Positions 39,308 through 49,496 of a DNA stretch of 64,000 nt are shown here, piece after piece (within the stretch, counting starts at the first letter, position 1; every line of letters starts with the position of its first letter). The stretch spans positions 57,657-121,656 of the forward strand of contig JAUJYZ010001219.1 of NCBI GenBank assembly GCA_033675265.1, read 5' to 3'. The translations under genes were made by a program, and so were the position numbers. The notes below the pieces were generated by a model. The model was not told the origin of the DNA and searched no databases. It saw only the letters and a list, made by a program, of their open reading frames with translations. Source of the DNA: Actinostola sp. cb2023. Lineage: Eukaryota > Cnidaria > Anthozoa > Actiniaria > Actinostolidae.

Positions 39308-42300
39308 CTATGTTGAAGATTTTACTTCTATGGGTACGACGTGCTTGATTGATCGTCGTAAAAGCCGTGTATGTCCGTTTCCGCCGCTACAAACTCTAAT
39401 CATGACAGCACGGGTTACGCCATCCGCTCCAGTCAAAAGCTGCTCAACCTTTGCTAATTTCCAGAAATTACGAGTAGTTGAATCATTCTTGACAATAACA
39501 ATGTCACCCTCTGCGATGTTTGGGTTTTTTTCCTTTTTTCACAGTAGATTGTTCTCTCAGTGATAGTAGGTAGTCATTTTTCCAGTGGTTGGAAATTTTC
39601 TGTAGCAGGTTATAATGATATTTAGCCTTTCTTGTCAGTGTGTTGTATGAGCTGATGATTTCGTTGTGTACACCGTTTGGCATATTTGTGATTCGCCGTC
39701 CATAAAGGAGATGAGAAGGTGTTAGTGCATAGGATATGGATTCTTCATCATCGTAGATGTAAGTTATTGGTCTTGAGTTGATGAGACTTTCTACCTCTAC
39801 TAAAATAGTGTGCAGTTCGTCGTACGTTAAACAAGACCGACCTAGAATCTTTTTGATTGGGCGCTTGACACTCCTTACCATACGTTCCCAAAAGCCTCCC
39901 CACCAGGGGGCTTTCTCGACTATAAAGTTCCAGGTTATTCTGTTGTCAGTCAAATATTGCCAAACTTCTGGTGCTCGTGTTATTTGTTGAATTTCTTTAC
40001 ATGCTGATTTAAATGTCTTAGCGTTATCTGACATGATAAGTGCTGGTAGTCCTCTTCGACTTGCAAATCTTCTAAAAGCTCTAAGAAATGATGGTACATT
40101 GAGTGATTGAGTAAGTTCCAGATGTACAGCGCGAGTAGACGCACACGTAAACAATAAGATGTATACTTTGTTGCTGTCTTCCTTTTCTTGATTTGTTTTG
40201 ACGTATAGAGGTCCTGCAAAGTCGATTCCTACATTACTAAAAGGAGGATCCTCTGATACTCTACTTGTTGGCAGATCTGGAGGTGGTGGGGACTTGTATG
40301 GTGCCCCTTCCGCTTTGCGACACACAACACATTTCTTTATGATTCGTTTCGTTGCTTCTCTTCCTCGTAATATCCAATAACGTTCTCGAATTGTAGTTAA
40401 CGTGTCTCTGATTCCATTGTGCTTCACTCGGTTGTGAGCATCTTCAATCAACAGCTCGACAAATCGATGTCTTGATGGAAGCAAAATAGGGTTTTTGCTT
40501 CCCAAATCTAACGATGCATTGTTTAATCGTCCCTTGCATTTTAGAATACATTGTTCGTCTAAAAACAATCCAAATTGTGACACATAAAGAGGAGCAGATG
40601 ATCCTGAGTTTCTTGTTGAGAGAAAGTCGATTTCCTTTGAGAAAGACGATCCTTGAATAGACTTGATCCAAATTGTTTCAGCTTGATGAATTTCAGATGC
40701 GGTTAATGAAATATTAACATGGTTTGGTTTCCTTGGACTTCGTCTTCGTTGATGTGATCTTTGTTGACCCTTGACAATGTTTACAAATCGCAGAACATAA
40801 GCTATGATACGTAATAGCTTGTTTAGGTAGCCATATCGAGAAATGTCAATAATTTCATCAAGATTTAACGTAGCATTGTTAGTTTCATTAGATGTAGCAA
40901 GTGAATGTACACAGTTCCTTGGTTGTTTAGTTACTTCTCGTAGAATTGTATCGTTGTCTGTTTGACTTGTATTCGAGTTGATGGGCCACGCTTCTTCACC
41001 TTGACATAGAAATTCTGGTCCGGACCACCACGTGTTGCTAGCAACTAAGTCATTTCCGGACATTCCTCGTGAGGGATTATCAGCTGGATTGTTTATTCCG
41101 GGACAAAAACGCCAAGAAGTTGCAGTTGTTAGACGACGAATTTCGTTGACTCGATTTTGTATGTATTGTTTCCACGATCTTTCGTTTTTGATCCAGTGAA
41201 GTACAACCATTGAATCGACCCAGTAAAATTTCTCAGCCTCAAAGGGAAGAGTGTTCGTGATCGTGTCGACAAGTCTCGCGAGTATTGCCGCTCCTAGTAA
41301 TTCAAGTCTTGGAATACTTTGTTTCGTGCTTGGCGTAACTCTTGCCTTGGAAGCAATCAACTTAACTTCTACGGTGTCATCCTCGTAAACAACTCGTAAA
41401 TACACTACAGCAGCATAAGCTCGTTCTGAAGCGTCGCTGAATCCATGAATCTGAATGTTTTTTGGTTTCTTTCTGTTAGTAAAGTAGCATCTTGGTACTC
41501 GAATGCCGTTCAATGAATCTAACTCAGAAATGAGATTGTTCCATCGCTTTCTCGTGTCCTCTTGCAATTCATCATCCCAGTCTACTTTGTTTACGCATAT
41601 TTCTTGAAACAAATTCTTTAACCTTATTGTGAATGGAGTGAGGAAACCCAGAGGATCAAATATCTTGGAAGACCATCTTAACAGTGAACGTTTAGTGAAC
41701 GGAAGTGACCTTGCGTATTTGATCACTTCTGTCAAATTGAACAAAAATTCATCTGTTTCAAAGTTCCATATGATTCCTAGTATTTTTACTTGTTTGTCTT
41801 CCATCACGCTAGTTTCTTGAGCCACTGTTGCCTTAGCATATGATAAATCTTCCTCTGTAACAGCAGGATTCGTTATCTTCTCGTTGTCTTGCTTTTTTGT
41901 ACATGTAGATTCACTGCTATTTATAGATTGTACTAGGTTTTGTGAGTTTGAGTTCCATTTACGTAAATTGAAACCTCCTGCAGACATGATTCCTTTTGCA
42001 TCTTTGTAGATTTGAAAGGCGGTTTCTTCGTTTTCTGCACCCGAAACAAAATCATCTACGTATAGTGAATTCTTTAAACAATTTACAACTTCTGCATTTT
42101 GATCTTTGTGCGTTTCAAGATGATGATCAATTGTAGCACCAAATTGCTGGCGAAGGTCTCAATCCAAAGACCAATCTGCAAAATCTTAGTTCAACAATGT
42201 CCGGGTCAGGTTCTTTAGCGTTGGCAAACCAAAGGAAACGTAGCATATCTCGATCGCGCTCGTTTATGCCAACCATTAAGAATGCTTTTTCGATGTCAGC

Positions 42301-44640
42301 AACTAAGGCAACGGGATGTATTCTGAACTTGACCATCATATCAAACAAATGAGGGATATAGTTTGGTCCTGTTAACAAACAGTCATTGAGTGAATACTTT
42401 CTTGTTGTTGTAGTAGCTGAACCATCGTAAACAACTCGTAGTTTAGTGGTTGATCTGTCCTTGCGGACAACTCCGTGATGAGGTATATAATGAATATCGT
42501 TGGGTGAATCATCATTAAATCCTTCATTCCTTTGACGAGTAGAAACTTCGGTGACTTCGTTGTTATATGAATTGTTGTCGTCGATAATCTCGTTAGTAGA
42601 ATCTTTGGAATCAATGTTCTTACGAATAGGAACCCTTTCGATGATACCAGAAGCGAGTTGTTCTTGGATATTCCTATCGTATTCTTGTAAGAGCTCTGGT
42701 TGCTTTCTCAACTTGCTATGTAGTGACCTCAATCGATTGTGACAAAGGTTATAATCTGTTTCGATATCTCGACGATCTTCTTTCCAAGGTAATCCAACTT
42801 CGTAGCGATCTCCGTTAAAGCTTATGTCTTGAATGAAGTTAGGTTTTCCTTGATTCTCTTCGTCGATTGGGGCAATTCCAATTGTTTCGACATCCCAGAA
42901 GCGTTTCAGCGAACTATTCAGCGTGTCATTATCGTTTTCAGTGATGGAATTGTCAAAACGTTCTCCAGCGATAATTAAGTTTGTAACCGTGTGTTTGTTT
43001 TCATCTCCTGATGACTCAAGACAGCCTGACAACAACCATCCGAGTTTACTGCTGATAGCTGTTGGGCCGTCGTCACCACGGACGATGTCGCCTGTTACAA
43101 AGTTCCAATATTGATCTGCACCAATTAAAATGTCGATTCCATCTCCGTTATCACAGTTATCATAGTCCGCGAGTTCGAGTCCTTCTAAGTGTGCGTAGTT
43201 AATGTTGACCTTTGAATTAAGGGGGGAACAAATGGTTGGAAACTTAATAGCCGTAAGTTCGGCTCCTTCAGTTCCGTTCTTGTTTTCAATCGTTAAATTG
43301 AACACTTCGCATTGTTGTTTCTTGTATTTTGAATCCCCAAATGTGTTTAAATGCAAAGTTTCTTTATCTGTGGGTTTCAATTTCAATTGAGATTGTACCG
43401 ACCCTTTTACATATGAGCGTTGACTTCCGGTGTCAAATAGTATTCTAACTGGTGTAGTTAGAGTTCCATTCCTTGCAACTGCTCTCGCTGTTTGTAGTAA
43501 GACGGTGCCTTTACACGGGTTTGCAGCAGTGGTTGACGATATATTAGCGTTAGTGGATGTAATTGAATTGTTACTTTCCTTGTTTGTAGTAGATTCCTTT
43601 GTTTCCTGAACGTTATACTTTCTTGTACAAATCGATTGATGATGGACTCCTTGACATTGTCGGCATTTCTTTTCAGATGTGCAATTTCTTGATTGATGAC
43701 CCTTGCGCAAACACAGGTAACATCGTCCAGATTCTTTTAGTTTATCCTTTCTTGCGTCGATGTTGGTGACGTTGCTGCAAGAAGCGGAATAATGTAGACC
43801 ATTACAAAATGCACATTGGATTCGGAAACTGTTTTCCGTACGTTGTTCTCTGGCCACAAGTGTGCTGGCTGTGGGTTTCGGGCGTTGTGGTGTTGGAATT
43901 CTTGTGTTGACATTTGATATAGACGCTCCTTCGCTTATTTCGCGAGCTTCAATTTCAATCTTTATCGTAGTGAGTAGTTCTTCGATGTCCCATACTTCGT
44001 TGGACGACTTTCTCGCAATTTGTAGTCGTATATCAGTCGGCAGTTTGGACATTATGATTGGTATCAGTAGACTTCCATACTGATCTGCGGAAACGCCCAG
44101 AGATGCAAGTCCGCGCACGTGGACGCTGACCTTGTCGTACATAAATCTTAAGGGGGCGGTTCTGTCTCCAGTCGCGTTTGGAATTTTAAGAATTTCATCC
44201 ATATGAGCAGAAATTATCTGTTGAGGTCTTCCAAATCGTTCCTTTAATATTTCTATTGCGTGATCGTAGTTGTCGTTAGTGATTGGAAGTCCTTGTATGG
44301 CCCTTGAGGCAGTTCCTTCGAGTAATGAGTTCAAGTAATTAAACTTGTCGATCTTTGAGATTCCAGCGTTGTCGTGAATGGTGGACTCAAACGAGTCCCA
44401 AAAAGTGTTCCATTTCGTAATATCTCCCTTGAATTTCGTTAATGTTATTTTCGGTAGCCTAGGCTTCACATGCTGAATCGTTGGAGAGTTCAAATCGTTA
44501 GAATGATTTGCATTCGGTGTACTTGGAGTACCAGGTGGCTGAATCGTAGAATTTCCAATCGTCGGGATCGTCGCATTTGGAATCGTGTTCGTAGTATCAG
44601 TTGGCTTCTTCGTATTCGCATCTTTCTCTGTTTCGTTAAA
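39308..44640 (-). pseudogene. pol: BEL pol region: protease, reverse transcriptase, RNase H, integrase
   Basis: Replicates the retroelement by reverse transcription and integrates the cDNA. In order (minus strand): DUF1759-like gag homology from about 44,470; CCHC-type knuckles (CYLCLRKGHQSRNC, near 43,700); aspartic protease motif LFDTGSQRSYV near 43,440; RT N-terminal motifs (VVYDGSA, ADIEKAF) near 42,300; the catalytic YVDD at 42,051-42,062; RNase H with SMVVLHWIK; the integrase zinc-binding region H...H...CVVC; the DDE core (VGIDFAGPL, MSDNAKTF, then E in WWGGFWERMVRSVK); and a C-terminal domain ending at the stop at 39,308. The frame changes at about 42,150 beside a T run and at about 39,525 in an A-rich run, so as written the polyprotein cannot be read through. 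Confidence 0.9.
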
Positions 44641-44999
44641 ACTGATGAAGCCGTATCAGCATCGATAGTCGTGTTCAGTTCTGAAGGCTTAGATTTGGCG
44701 TAAGTGGTGAAGAGTCCGAGTTTCTTCTTCGCGGTAATAATTATCGAGGTAACCTCGGACGTCTCTTCTATTTCTCTTTCGATTTCTTCGATTTCTATTA
44801 AAGGGAGTATTTCTTCATCTAGAGCGTTCAGTACCTTGAGCTTGGTTTCGAGTAATTCTTGTATGGTTTCACACCGTGATTTATCGATCGTTGTACTATC
44901 GTTTACTAGTTCATCCACTTCTCTTGTTAGCCTCGTTGCTACTCCTCGATGACCTCCTCTCGTGGCCTTGAGCCTTTCTAAATTTTTAGTTTCTGCCAT
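44490..44999 (-). CDS. gag: BEL gag N-terminal part, frame-interrupted
   Basis: The probable start is MAETKNLERLK at 44,999 (an upstream in-frame ATG at 45,029 lies only 5 bp from the primer-binding site). The N-terminal ~120 residues are charged and helical (DSTTIDKSRCETIQELLETK, EIEEIEREIEE), as in BEL/Pao gag. After about 44,640 this frame becomes arginine-rich nonsense, while the next frame reads a Thr/Pro-rich linker into the DUF1759-like domain. A one-base indel near a T run is therefore likely. Gag forms the particle that packages element RNA. Confidence 0.8.
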   Translation of the reverse strand: MAETKNLERLKATRGGHRGVATRLTREVDELVNDSTTIDKSRCETIQELLETKLKVLNALDEEILPLIEIEEIEREIEETSEVTSIIITAKKKLGLFTTYAKSKPSELNTTIDADTASSVLTKQRKMRIRRSQLILRTRFQMRRSRRLEILRFSHLVLQVHRMQIILTI

Positions 45000-45033
45000 C
45001 AGGCACGGTTGGCCGAGTTGACGAATCAACCCG

Positions 45034-45051
45034 GCCCCACGTTGGGCGCCA
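45034..45051 (-). other. BEL primer-binding site
   Basis: TGGCGCCCAACGTGGGGC in sense orientation, directly after the 5' LTR end. The TGG start and position are those of a tRNA primer-binding site for minus-strand synthesis. Which tRNA pairs with it was not determined. Confidence 0.85.
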
Positions 45052-45261
45052 TTTTATGAAGTTAGTCAAGACCACGTTTTGCTTCTTGTTCGTTTATTGC
45101 GTTCCTCTGTAGAATGACTTACATTACAAAGTAATCATGTACATGCTCTAAAATCATGTGACTATCGCATGGTTGCTAATGGCTTACTTATTATCCTAGA
45201 ATCAATAAAATAATGAACTGTACAAACAGTAACGAAATGACTAAGTTAAACGATTATAACA
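45052..45261 (-). repeat. BEL 5' LTR
   Basis: 210 bp, starting TGTTATAATCG at 45,261 in sense orientation, so it carries the element's promoter. No clear TATA box was assigned. Next to it lies the TGAGA target duplication (45,262-45,266). Confidence 0.95.
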
Positions 45262-46201
45262 TGAGATGAGCAGTGTAATGGCTTTTGTGGCCAAACTTTT
45301 TATCACAGTAAGAACATTCAAATGGCTTCTCTCCAGTATGAATTATGAGATGAGATTTGAGATGGTATTTCTGGCCAAACTTTTTATCACAGTAAGAACA
45401 TTCAAATGGCTTCTCTCCAGTATGAATTCTGAGATGAGTATTGAGATGACCTTTGTGGCCAAACTTTTTATCACAGTAAGAACATTGGAATGGCTTCTCT
45501 CCAGTATGAGTTCTGAGATGAATGTTAAGATTTATTTTCTGGCCAAACTTTTTATCACAGTAAGAACATTCAAATGGCTTCTCTCCAGTATGAATTCTGA
45601 GATGAGCATTGAGACGACCTTTGTGGCCAAACGTTTTATCACAGTAAGGACATTCAAATGACTTCTCTCCAGTATGAATTCTGAGATGAGCATTGAGATG
45701 ACCTTTGTGGCCAAACGTTTTATCACAGTAAGAACATTCAAATGGCTTCTCTCCAGTATGAATTCTGAGATGAGCATTGAGATGACCTTTGTGGCCAAAC
45801 GTTTTATCACAGTAAGAACATTCAAATGGCTTCTCTCCAGTGTGTTTGCCATTTCCATGAAGGAGACTTTCCACAATATCTTGATAATGTGCATTAACAT
45901 CATCCGTGGGTGAATCTGATGCTTGAGTGCTGTTTTCAGCTGATTCCTTTTCAGAGGGTAAATCTAATTCCTCTAAAATACTCAACATTGATGAAAGTTC
46001 ATCCATGTGGACAGCAGAAGCATTTTTAACTGAATTATGACCACTATCACCTACAACTGTTGGATGTGGTTGACTTGCATCATCCATGTTGTTGTCAGTT
46101 GAACCTGTATCGATGTACATAGAAGAACAGCCATTACTACAGCCATAATCATCTGTGTATATTATTGGTTGACCAAATATGATGTTGTATTCAATTGAAC
46201 C
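45262..46201 (-). pseudogene. Gene C exon 2, 5' part: acidic linker and seven zinc fingers, interrupted by BEL
   Basis: It starts after the minus-strand acceptor TTTCAG (46,202-46,207), phase 0, with GSIEYNIIFGQPIIYTDDYG. The linker has CSNGCSSMYIDTG and LEELDLPSEKESAENS, then six intact C2H2 fingers (helices GHLNAH, GHLNAH, GRLNAH, INLNIH, GHLNTH, YHLKSH) and a seventh split by the retrotransposon just after its first histidine. Linkers are TGEKPFE, the canonical form of sequence-specific DNA binders. This is the cleanest finger array in the window. A transcript could end in the LTR, giving a shortened protein that loses the last fingers. Confidence 0.88.
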
Positions 46202-46329
46202 CTGAAATGAAGTACAAGAACAATATATCAATGTATAACAAAGCTCACAATATTGTTCAGTTATTAATAATACGATGGGATCATCTTTGTAATACTCAGT
46301 GTGTTTGTTTTAAAATGAATTTAAAATTC

Positions 46330-46434
46330 TACAGCGATATTGGACTCTTAGGAAATAACACTATAGAAATATATTATTATTATTCTGGTACTAAATAAAC
46401 TATTGTTATTGTCATTAGGGCCATTTATACAAGA
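46330..46434. repeat. Direct repeat, copy 1
   Basis: It begins TACAGCGATATTGGACTCTT and continues AGGAAATAACAC to TCATTAGGGCCATTTATAC, near-identical to 47,057-47,161. The pair brackets 620 bp. Confidence 0.8.
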
Positions 46435-47056
46435 TGGTTTTATTTGATGAGGATTAGCACATCATAATATCAAGACACTAATAAACTTGTGGCGCTTCTA
46501 TAAATATAAGTTACATGTATATATATATACATTAGTGTTTCACTATGAGAAACATGGCAAAATAGAGTAAAATTTACAACATTAGCCTGTACAACTTTAC
46601 TATCCCCCTCTCAGACCCCCTTTGTACATCATGTACATGTTGTATAATGCACCTATCAATGATTTTTTCAAGAAATTTTCAGTCAAATTCCCTCCCCATG
46701 GGCTAAAAGGAAAGGTCAAATGTGGTAAAAAAATTGTATAGCCAGAGCAAAATGTCCCTCATTTTGCGTCAAGAGATATAGTTTGTATAAACCCATTTGT
46801 CAGTTTTGAAAAATACAACAAAACAAAAAAAGATCATCAAAACCCTAACTTCAGTTATTGAGGTCCACACTTGGTCCTGATTGAGGTGTTCAAACCACAT
46901 CAGTTTCACTTCTTCTCTTGTCAAAAGTACCATTCTTGATACTTCATCAATAATTTCATCGGAAGAAATACCCTTGTACTGTTTTAATGACGAATTATCG
47001 TCATTCCAAACAAATCACACTACTGTATATTTGTATTGTTTCTATGTATTTAATTT

Positions 47057-47161
47057 TACAGCGATATTGGACTCTTAGGAAATAACACCATATAAATAAA
47101 GTATTATTATTCTGGTACTAAATAAACTATTGTTATTGTCATTAGGACCATTTATACGAGA
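47057..47161. repeat. Direct repeat, copy 2
   Basis: Second copy of the ~105-bp repeat. Its right end overlaps the first terminal repeat of the MITE at 47,145. Confidence 0.8.
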
Positions 47162-47375
47162 CAAAACAAGCTGCGATCGACTGACATAAGACGCGAACTA
47201 ACCCATTTATATGAGCGAGTCTGTCCGTGGCTTACGCTATATATAGATGAGGCTTATATAAGATGCGAACGAAGTCTTTGTATCATTTATACGCGTGCTT
47301 CGTGTCTTATGTACTATGTACATGTAAGCCGCTTCTTGTGTAAGCCACAGCTTATTTGGTCTTGTATAAATGGCC
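47145..47375. mobile_element. 231-bp MITE with GGNCCATTTATACGAGAC ends
   Basis: Inverted termini GGACCATTTATACGAGAC (left) and the complement of GGGCCATTTATACAAGAC (right). The interior has repeated inverted words around TATATAAG and GTATAAATG. A damaged relative lies in gene B's intron at 27,107, and a lone end at about 46,419. The superfamily was not determined; the target duplication is unclear. Confidence 0.7.
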
Positions 47376-47380
47376 CTATT

Positions 47381-47872
47381 CAGGGGCGGATCCAAGTTTT
47401 TGTCAAACGGGGTTGTGTTGCGGCCGTTGTGTTGTGTGAGCGGCAAAGTCGCGAACTACTAGGGGGGTGTGGGGGCATGCCCCCCCAGAAAAATTTGAAA
47501 TCTACAAGCTCTAAAATGCAATTTTTAGAGATCTGGAGTTGTTTTATTAACACAACAAAACTCAATTTTCAGTAAAATTTTGAGTTTATTGGACATCCAA
47601 CAAAGATGCTTGGAAGAGTCTTCTTGGGTGATGGCTTCACATACGTTTTTGACACTAAAAACGGCAGGTTCTTTCTGTTATCAGTCAAACCGGCCTCGAA
47701 GTCGAACGGTCGTGTAAACAGTATGAATGAATTATATTATTAATTCTTACGAGGGAGAGAGCTGAAAGTGCAAGAGAGACCTACGGACAGACATATCTAT
47801 ACAAGCGGTATTAAAAAAATATCCATAGGGGGGGTTGCAACCCCCAGAACCCTCCCCCTGGATCCGCCCCTG
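47381..47872. mobile_element. 492-bp hAT-like MITE
   Basis: Inverted termini CAGGGGCGGATCCA at both ends. The interior contains GTGGGGGCATGCCCCCC and AAAATTTGAAATCT. The paralogous gene B intron near 27,100-27,112 lacks the element (complement of GACAATAGGGCC), which shows the insertion. CTATT is repeated on both sides (47,376-47,380 and 47,873-47,877), shorter than the 8 bp usual for hAT, so the superfamily rests on the CAGGGG ends. Confidence 0.8.
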
Positions 47873-47938
47873 CTATTGTCATGTATATGTACATGTACAT
47901 GTATTTGGCAATTATAAAATAATGTAAAACATACTTAC

Positions 47939-48268
47939 ATCAGATACCCTGTGAGCACCACCTGATGGCCATTGCTTTTCTCCACTAACTTTGTTGTAGT
48001 GGTAGAGCAATTCTCCTGATTTACAATGTTTCTCAACCCAGTCAGATTCAGTTCCTGTTTTTATGGACACCACATTTCCACAGCAATCGAGGCCATCAGA
48101 CTGCAATTCCTCACGGGAAGAGGAACATTTGAATGGCTTCCCTCCAACACAGTTGATATTGTTATCTACAGAGCCGTCATTCACATTGATCTCATCATTC
48201 TGAGGATGACTTTCTACTTTGATTAACTCCCTGTTATAATCACTACTCTTGATGTTTATAGAGTCCAT
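47939..48268 (-). CDS. Gene C exon 1: N-terminal region with WW-like domain
   Basis: 110 codons from ATG at 48,268 to GAT before donor GTAAGT, phase 0, matching gene B exon 1 in length and structure. It begins MDSINIKSSDYNRELIKVES and ends with SDWVEKHCKSGELLYHYNKV then EKQWPSGGAHRVSD. The WW layout (W, then aromatic strand, then WP) suggests binding to a proline-rich partner. It joins in frame to the zinc-finger exon at 46,201, giving a WW-linker-C2H2 protein. Divergently arranged with gene D. Confidence 0.78.
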
Positions 48269-49057
48269 AGTTTCCTAGCAATCTGAAACATAATTCATAT
48301 GAATGTCAAGTACATGCAGAAACCCTAAACCTAACATGCACATCCGGTATTAAACACAGCCCTCAGATCGATGAATCAGAGACACGAGCAGATATTAGTT
48401 TTAGTGTTTGAATCAAAGAATCGATTCCAACATAAATCACAACCACATTACTACACATTACCTGTATTATGTAGACACCAACAAAAGCATTCAAAGGGTT
48501 TTCATTTCAACAAATCTTGTCGTAGACAACACTGACCTATTGTATCGCGGGCCATAAACCACAGGAAGCCCAAGCTATTCACTCACGATACAAACTCGAC
48601 GGACTCCGTTTTCAATCAGTTTCTTTCGTTGTAAAGAAAAACCTACATTTTCGTTTCATGTAAAACTTTATTATCAACACAAATGATGTGTTGTTTTATA
48701 TAAAATTGATGAGTATTTTTTTTTTGATATTTTCGTTTCATCCAAACGAGGCTCGTTCCAGTCCCCTGTCCAGTGACGCCTGCTGTTTTCTGTGAGTCGA
48801 ACGAAGTTTGAAGTTCGAGCGTCAGTGATTACTCACTCTAAATATCTTGTTATCCCACCTTTGACATCATTCGTAGTTGCTACGGTTTTACGTGTATAGT
48901 TTAACGTTTCTCAGGCTTTGTTTTCAATACTGAAGAAGTAGTCAAGGTAGGTTTGGTGGATGATTGTTGTACGTCTGTCTGATCGAGAAGGAGAAAGTTT
49001 GGAATCGTCAGGCAAAAGTTGTAATTGTCCATTTCGTTAATCTAGTATTTAAACACT
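48269..49057. promoter_or_regulatory. Bidirectional upstream region of genes C and D
   Basis: 789 bp between two divergent start codons. It aligns in inverted orientation with the A/B spacer once two insertions are removed there, so this is close to the ancestral form. It includes the motif CCACAGGAAGCCCAAGC (48,559). Conservation across a duplication, including GATGTCAAAGGTGGGATAAC near 48,870 on the minus strand, fits a promoter. The exact start sites are unknown. Confidence 0.6.
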
Positions 49058-49174
49058 ATGCAGTCCACCCAAATGGATACTGAATGGACAGAATACCAAT
49101 GTAAGTCAGGACAGACACTGTTTATCTACAACAAGGTAACAGGAGAACACAAGTGGCCCACACAATACAACAAT
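49058..49174 (+). CDS. Gene D exon 1: orphan WW-like exon
   Basis: 39 codons, MQSTQMDTEWTEYQC to TQYNN, then donor GTAAGC. The protein is identical to gene A exon 1 and the DNA differs at one base. No zinc-finger exon follows within the next 4 kb before the Polinton, whereas gene A has its second exon 880 bp away. Either the second exon was lost or displaced in the duplication, or this exon is a leftover. The perfect peptide identity implies a young duplication or gene conversion. Confidence 0.7.
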
Positions 49175-49411
49175 GTAAGCAAGTTTGGTTGTTATTTATC
49201 GACCATTTCATCAGTATACCATAACATGTATGTCAAGTGAAACCTCCGATCAAACCCTTGAAAATTCAAGATTTCAAGCCACATATTGATTGTTTATGAA
49301 ATCATGAATCCAAGGCTCTTTTCTGGAATGCTGAGATTTCGAGACTCGCTCAGATTTTGCCATGACCTGGTATTTTTAAGAGACAATTGCCCTATGTGTC
49401 GATGGTACAAT

Positions 49412-49447
<36 letters not shown>
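49412..49447 (+). repeat. G36 homopolymer
   Basis: A pure run of 36 G in gene D's downstream DNA, the same length as the C36 run at 30,798-30,833. It could form G-quadruplexes. Exact length in an assembly is unreliable. Confidence 0.9.
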
Positions 49448-49448
<1 letters not shown>

Positions 49449-49496
49449 AACAGCTGGAATTGATCCATGCATTACATGTATGTTGTTTATGTGTTG

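Larger units (their letters stand above)
38989..45261 (-). mobile_element. BEL/Pao LTR retrotransposon, nearly full length
   Basis: A 6.27-kb element on the minus strand, with LTRs at both ends, a primer-binding site next to the 5' LTR, a purine tract next to the 3' LTR, and a gag-pol region with gag (DUF1759-like), zinc knuckles, aspartic protease, reverse transcriptase, RNase H and integrase in the BEL/Pao order. The 5-bp target duplication TGAGA lies at 38,984-38,988 and 45,262-45,266. The LTRs differ by one indel, so insertion was recent. Three frame breaks interrupt the polyprotein (about 44,640, 42,150 and 39,525). It interrupts a zinc finger of gene C. Confidence 0.97.
46202..47938 (-). 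other. Gene C intron
   Basis: Donor GTAAGT (47,933-47,938) to acceptor CAG (46,202-46,204), all on the minus strand. It contains a ~105-bp direct repeat at 46,330-46,434 and 47,057-47,161, a MITE, and a hAT-type MITE. The segment near 46,470-46,650 is homologous to gene B's intron (28,370-28,640) in inverted orientation. No gene is seen. Confidence 0.65.
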
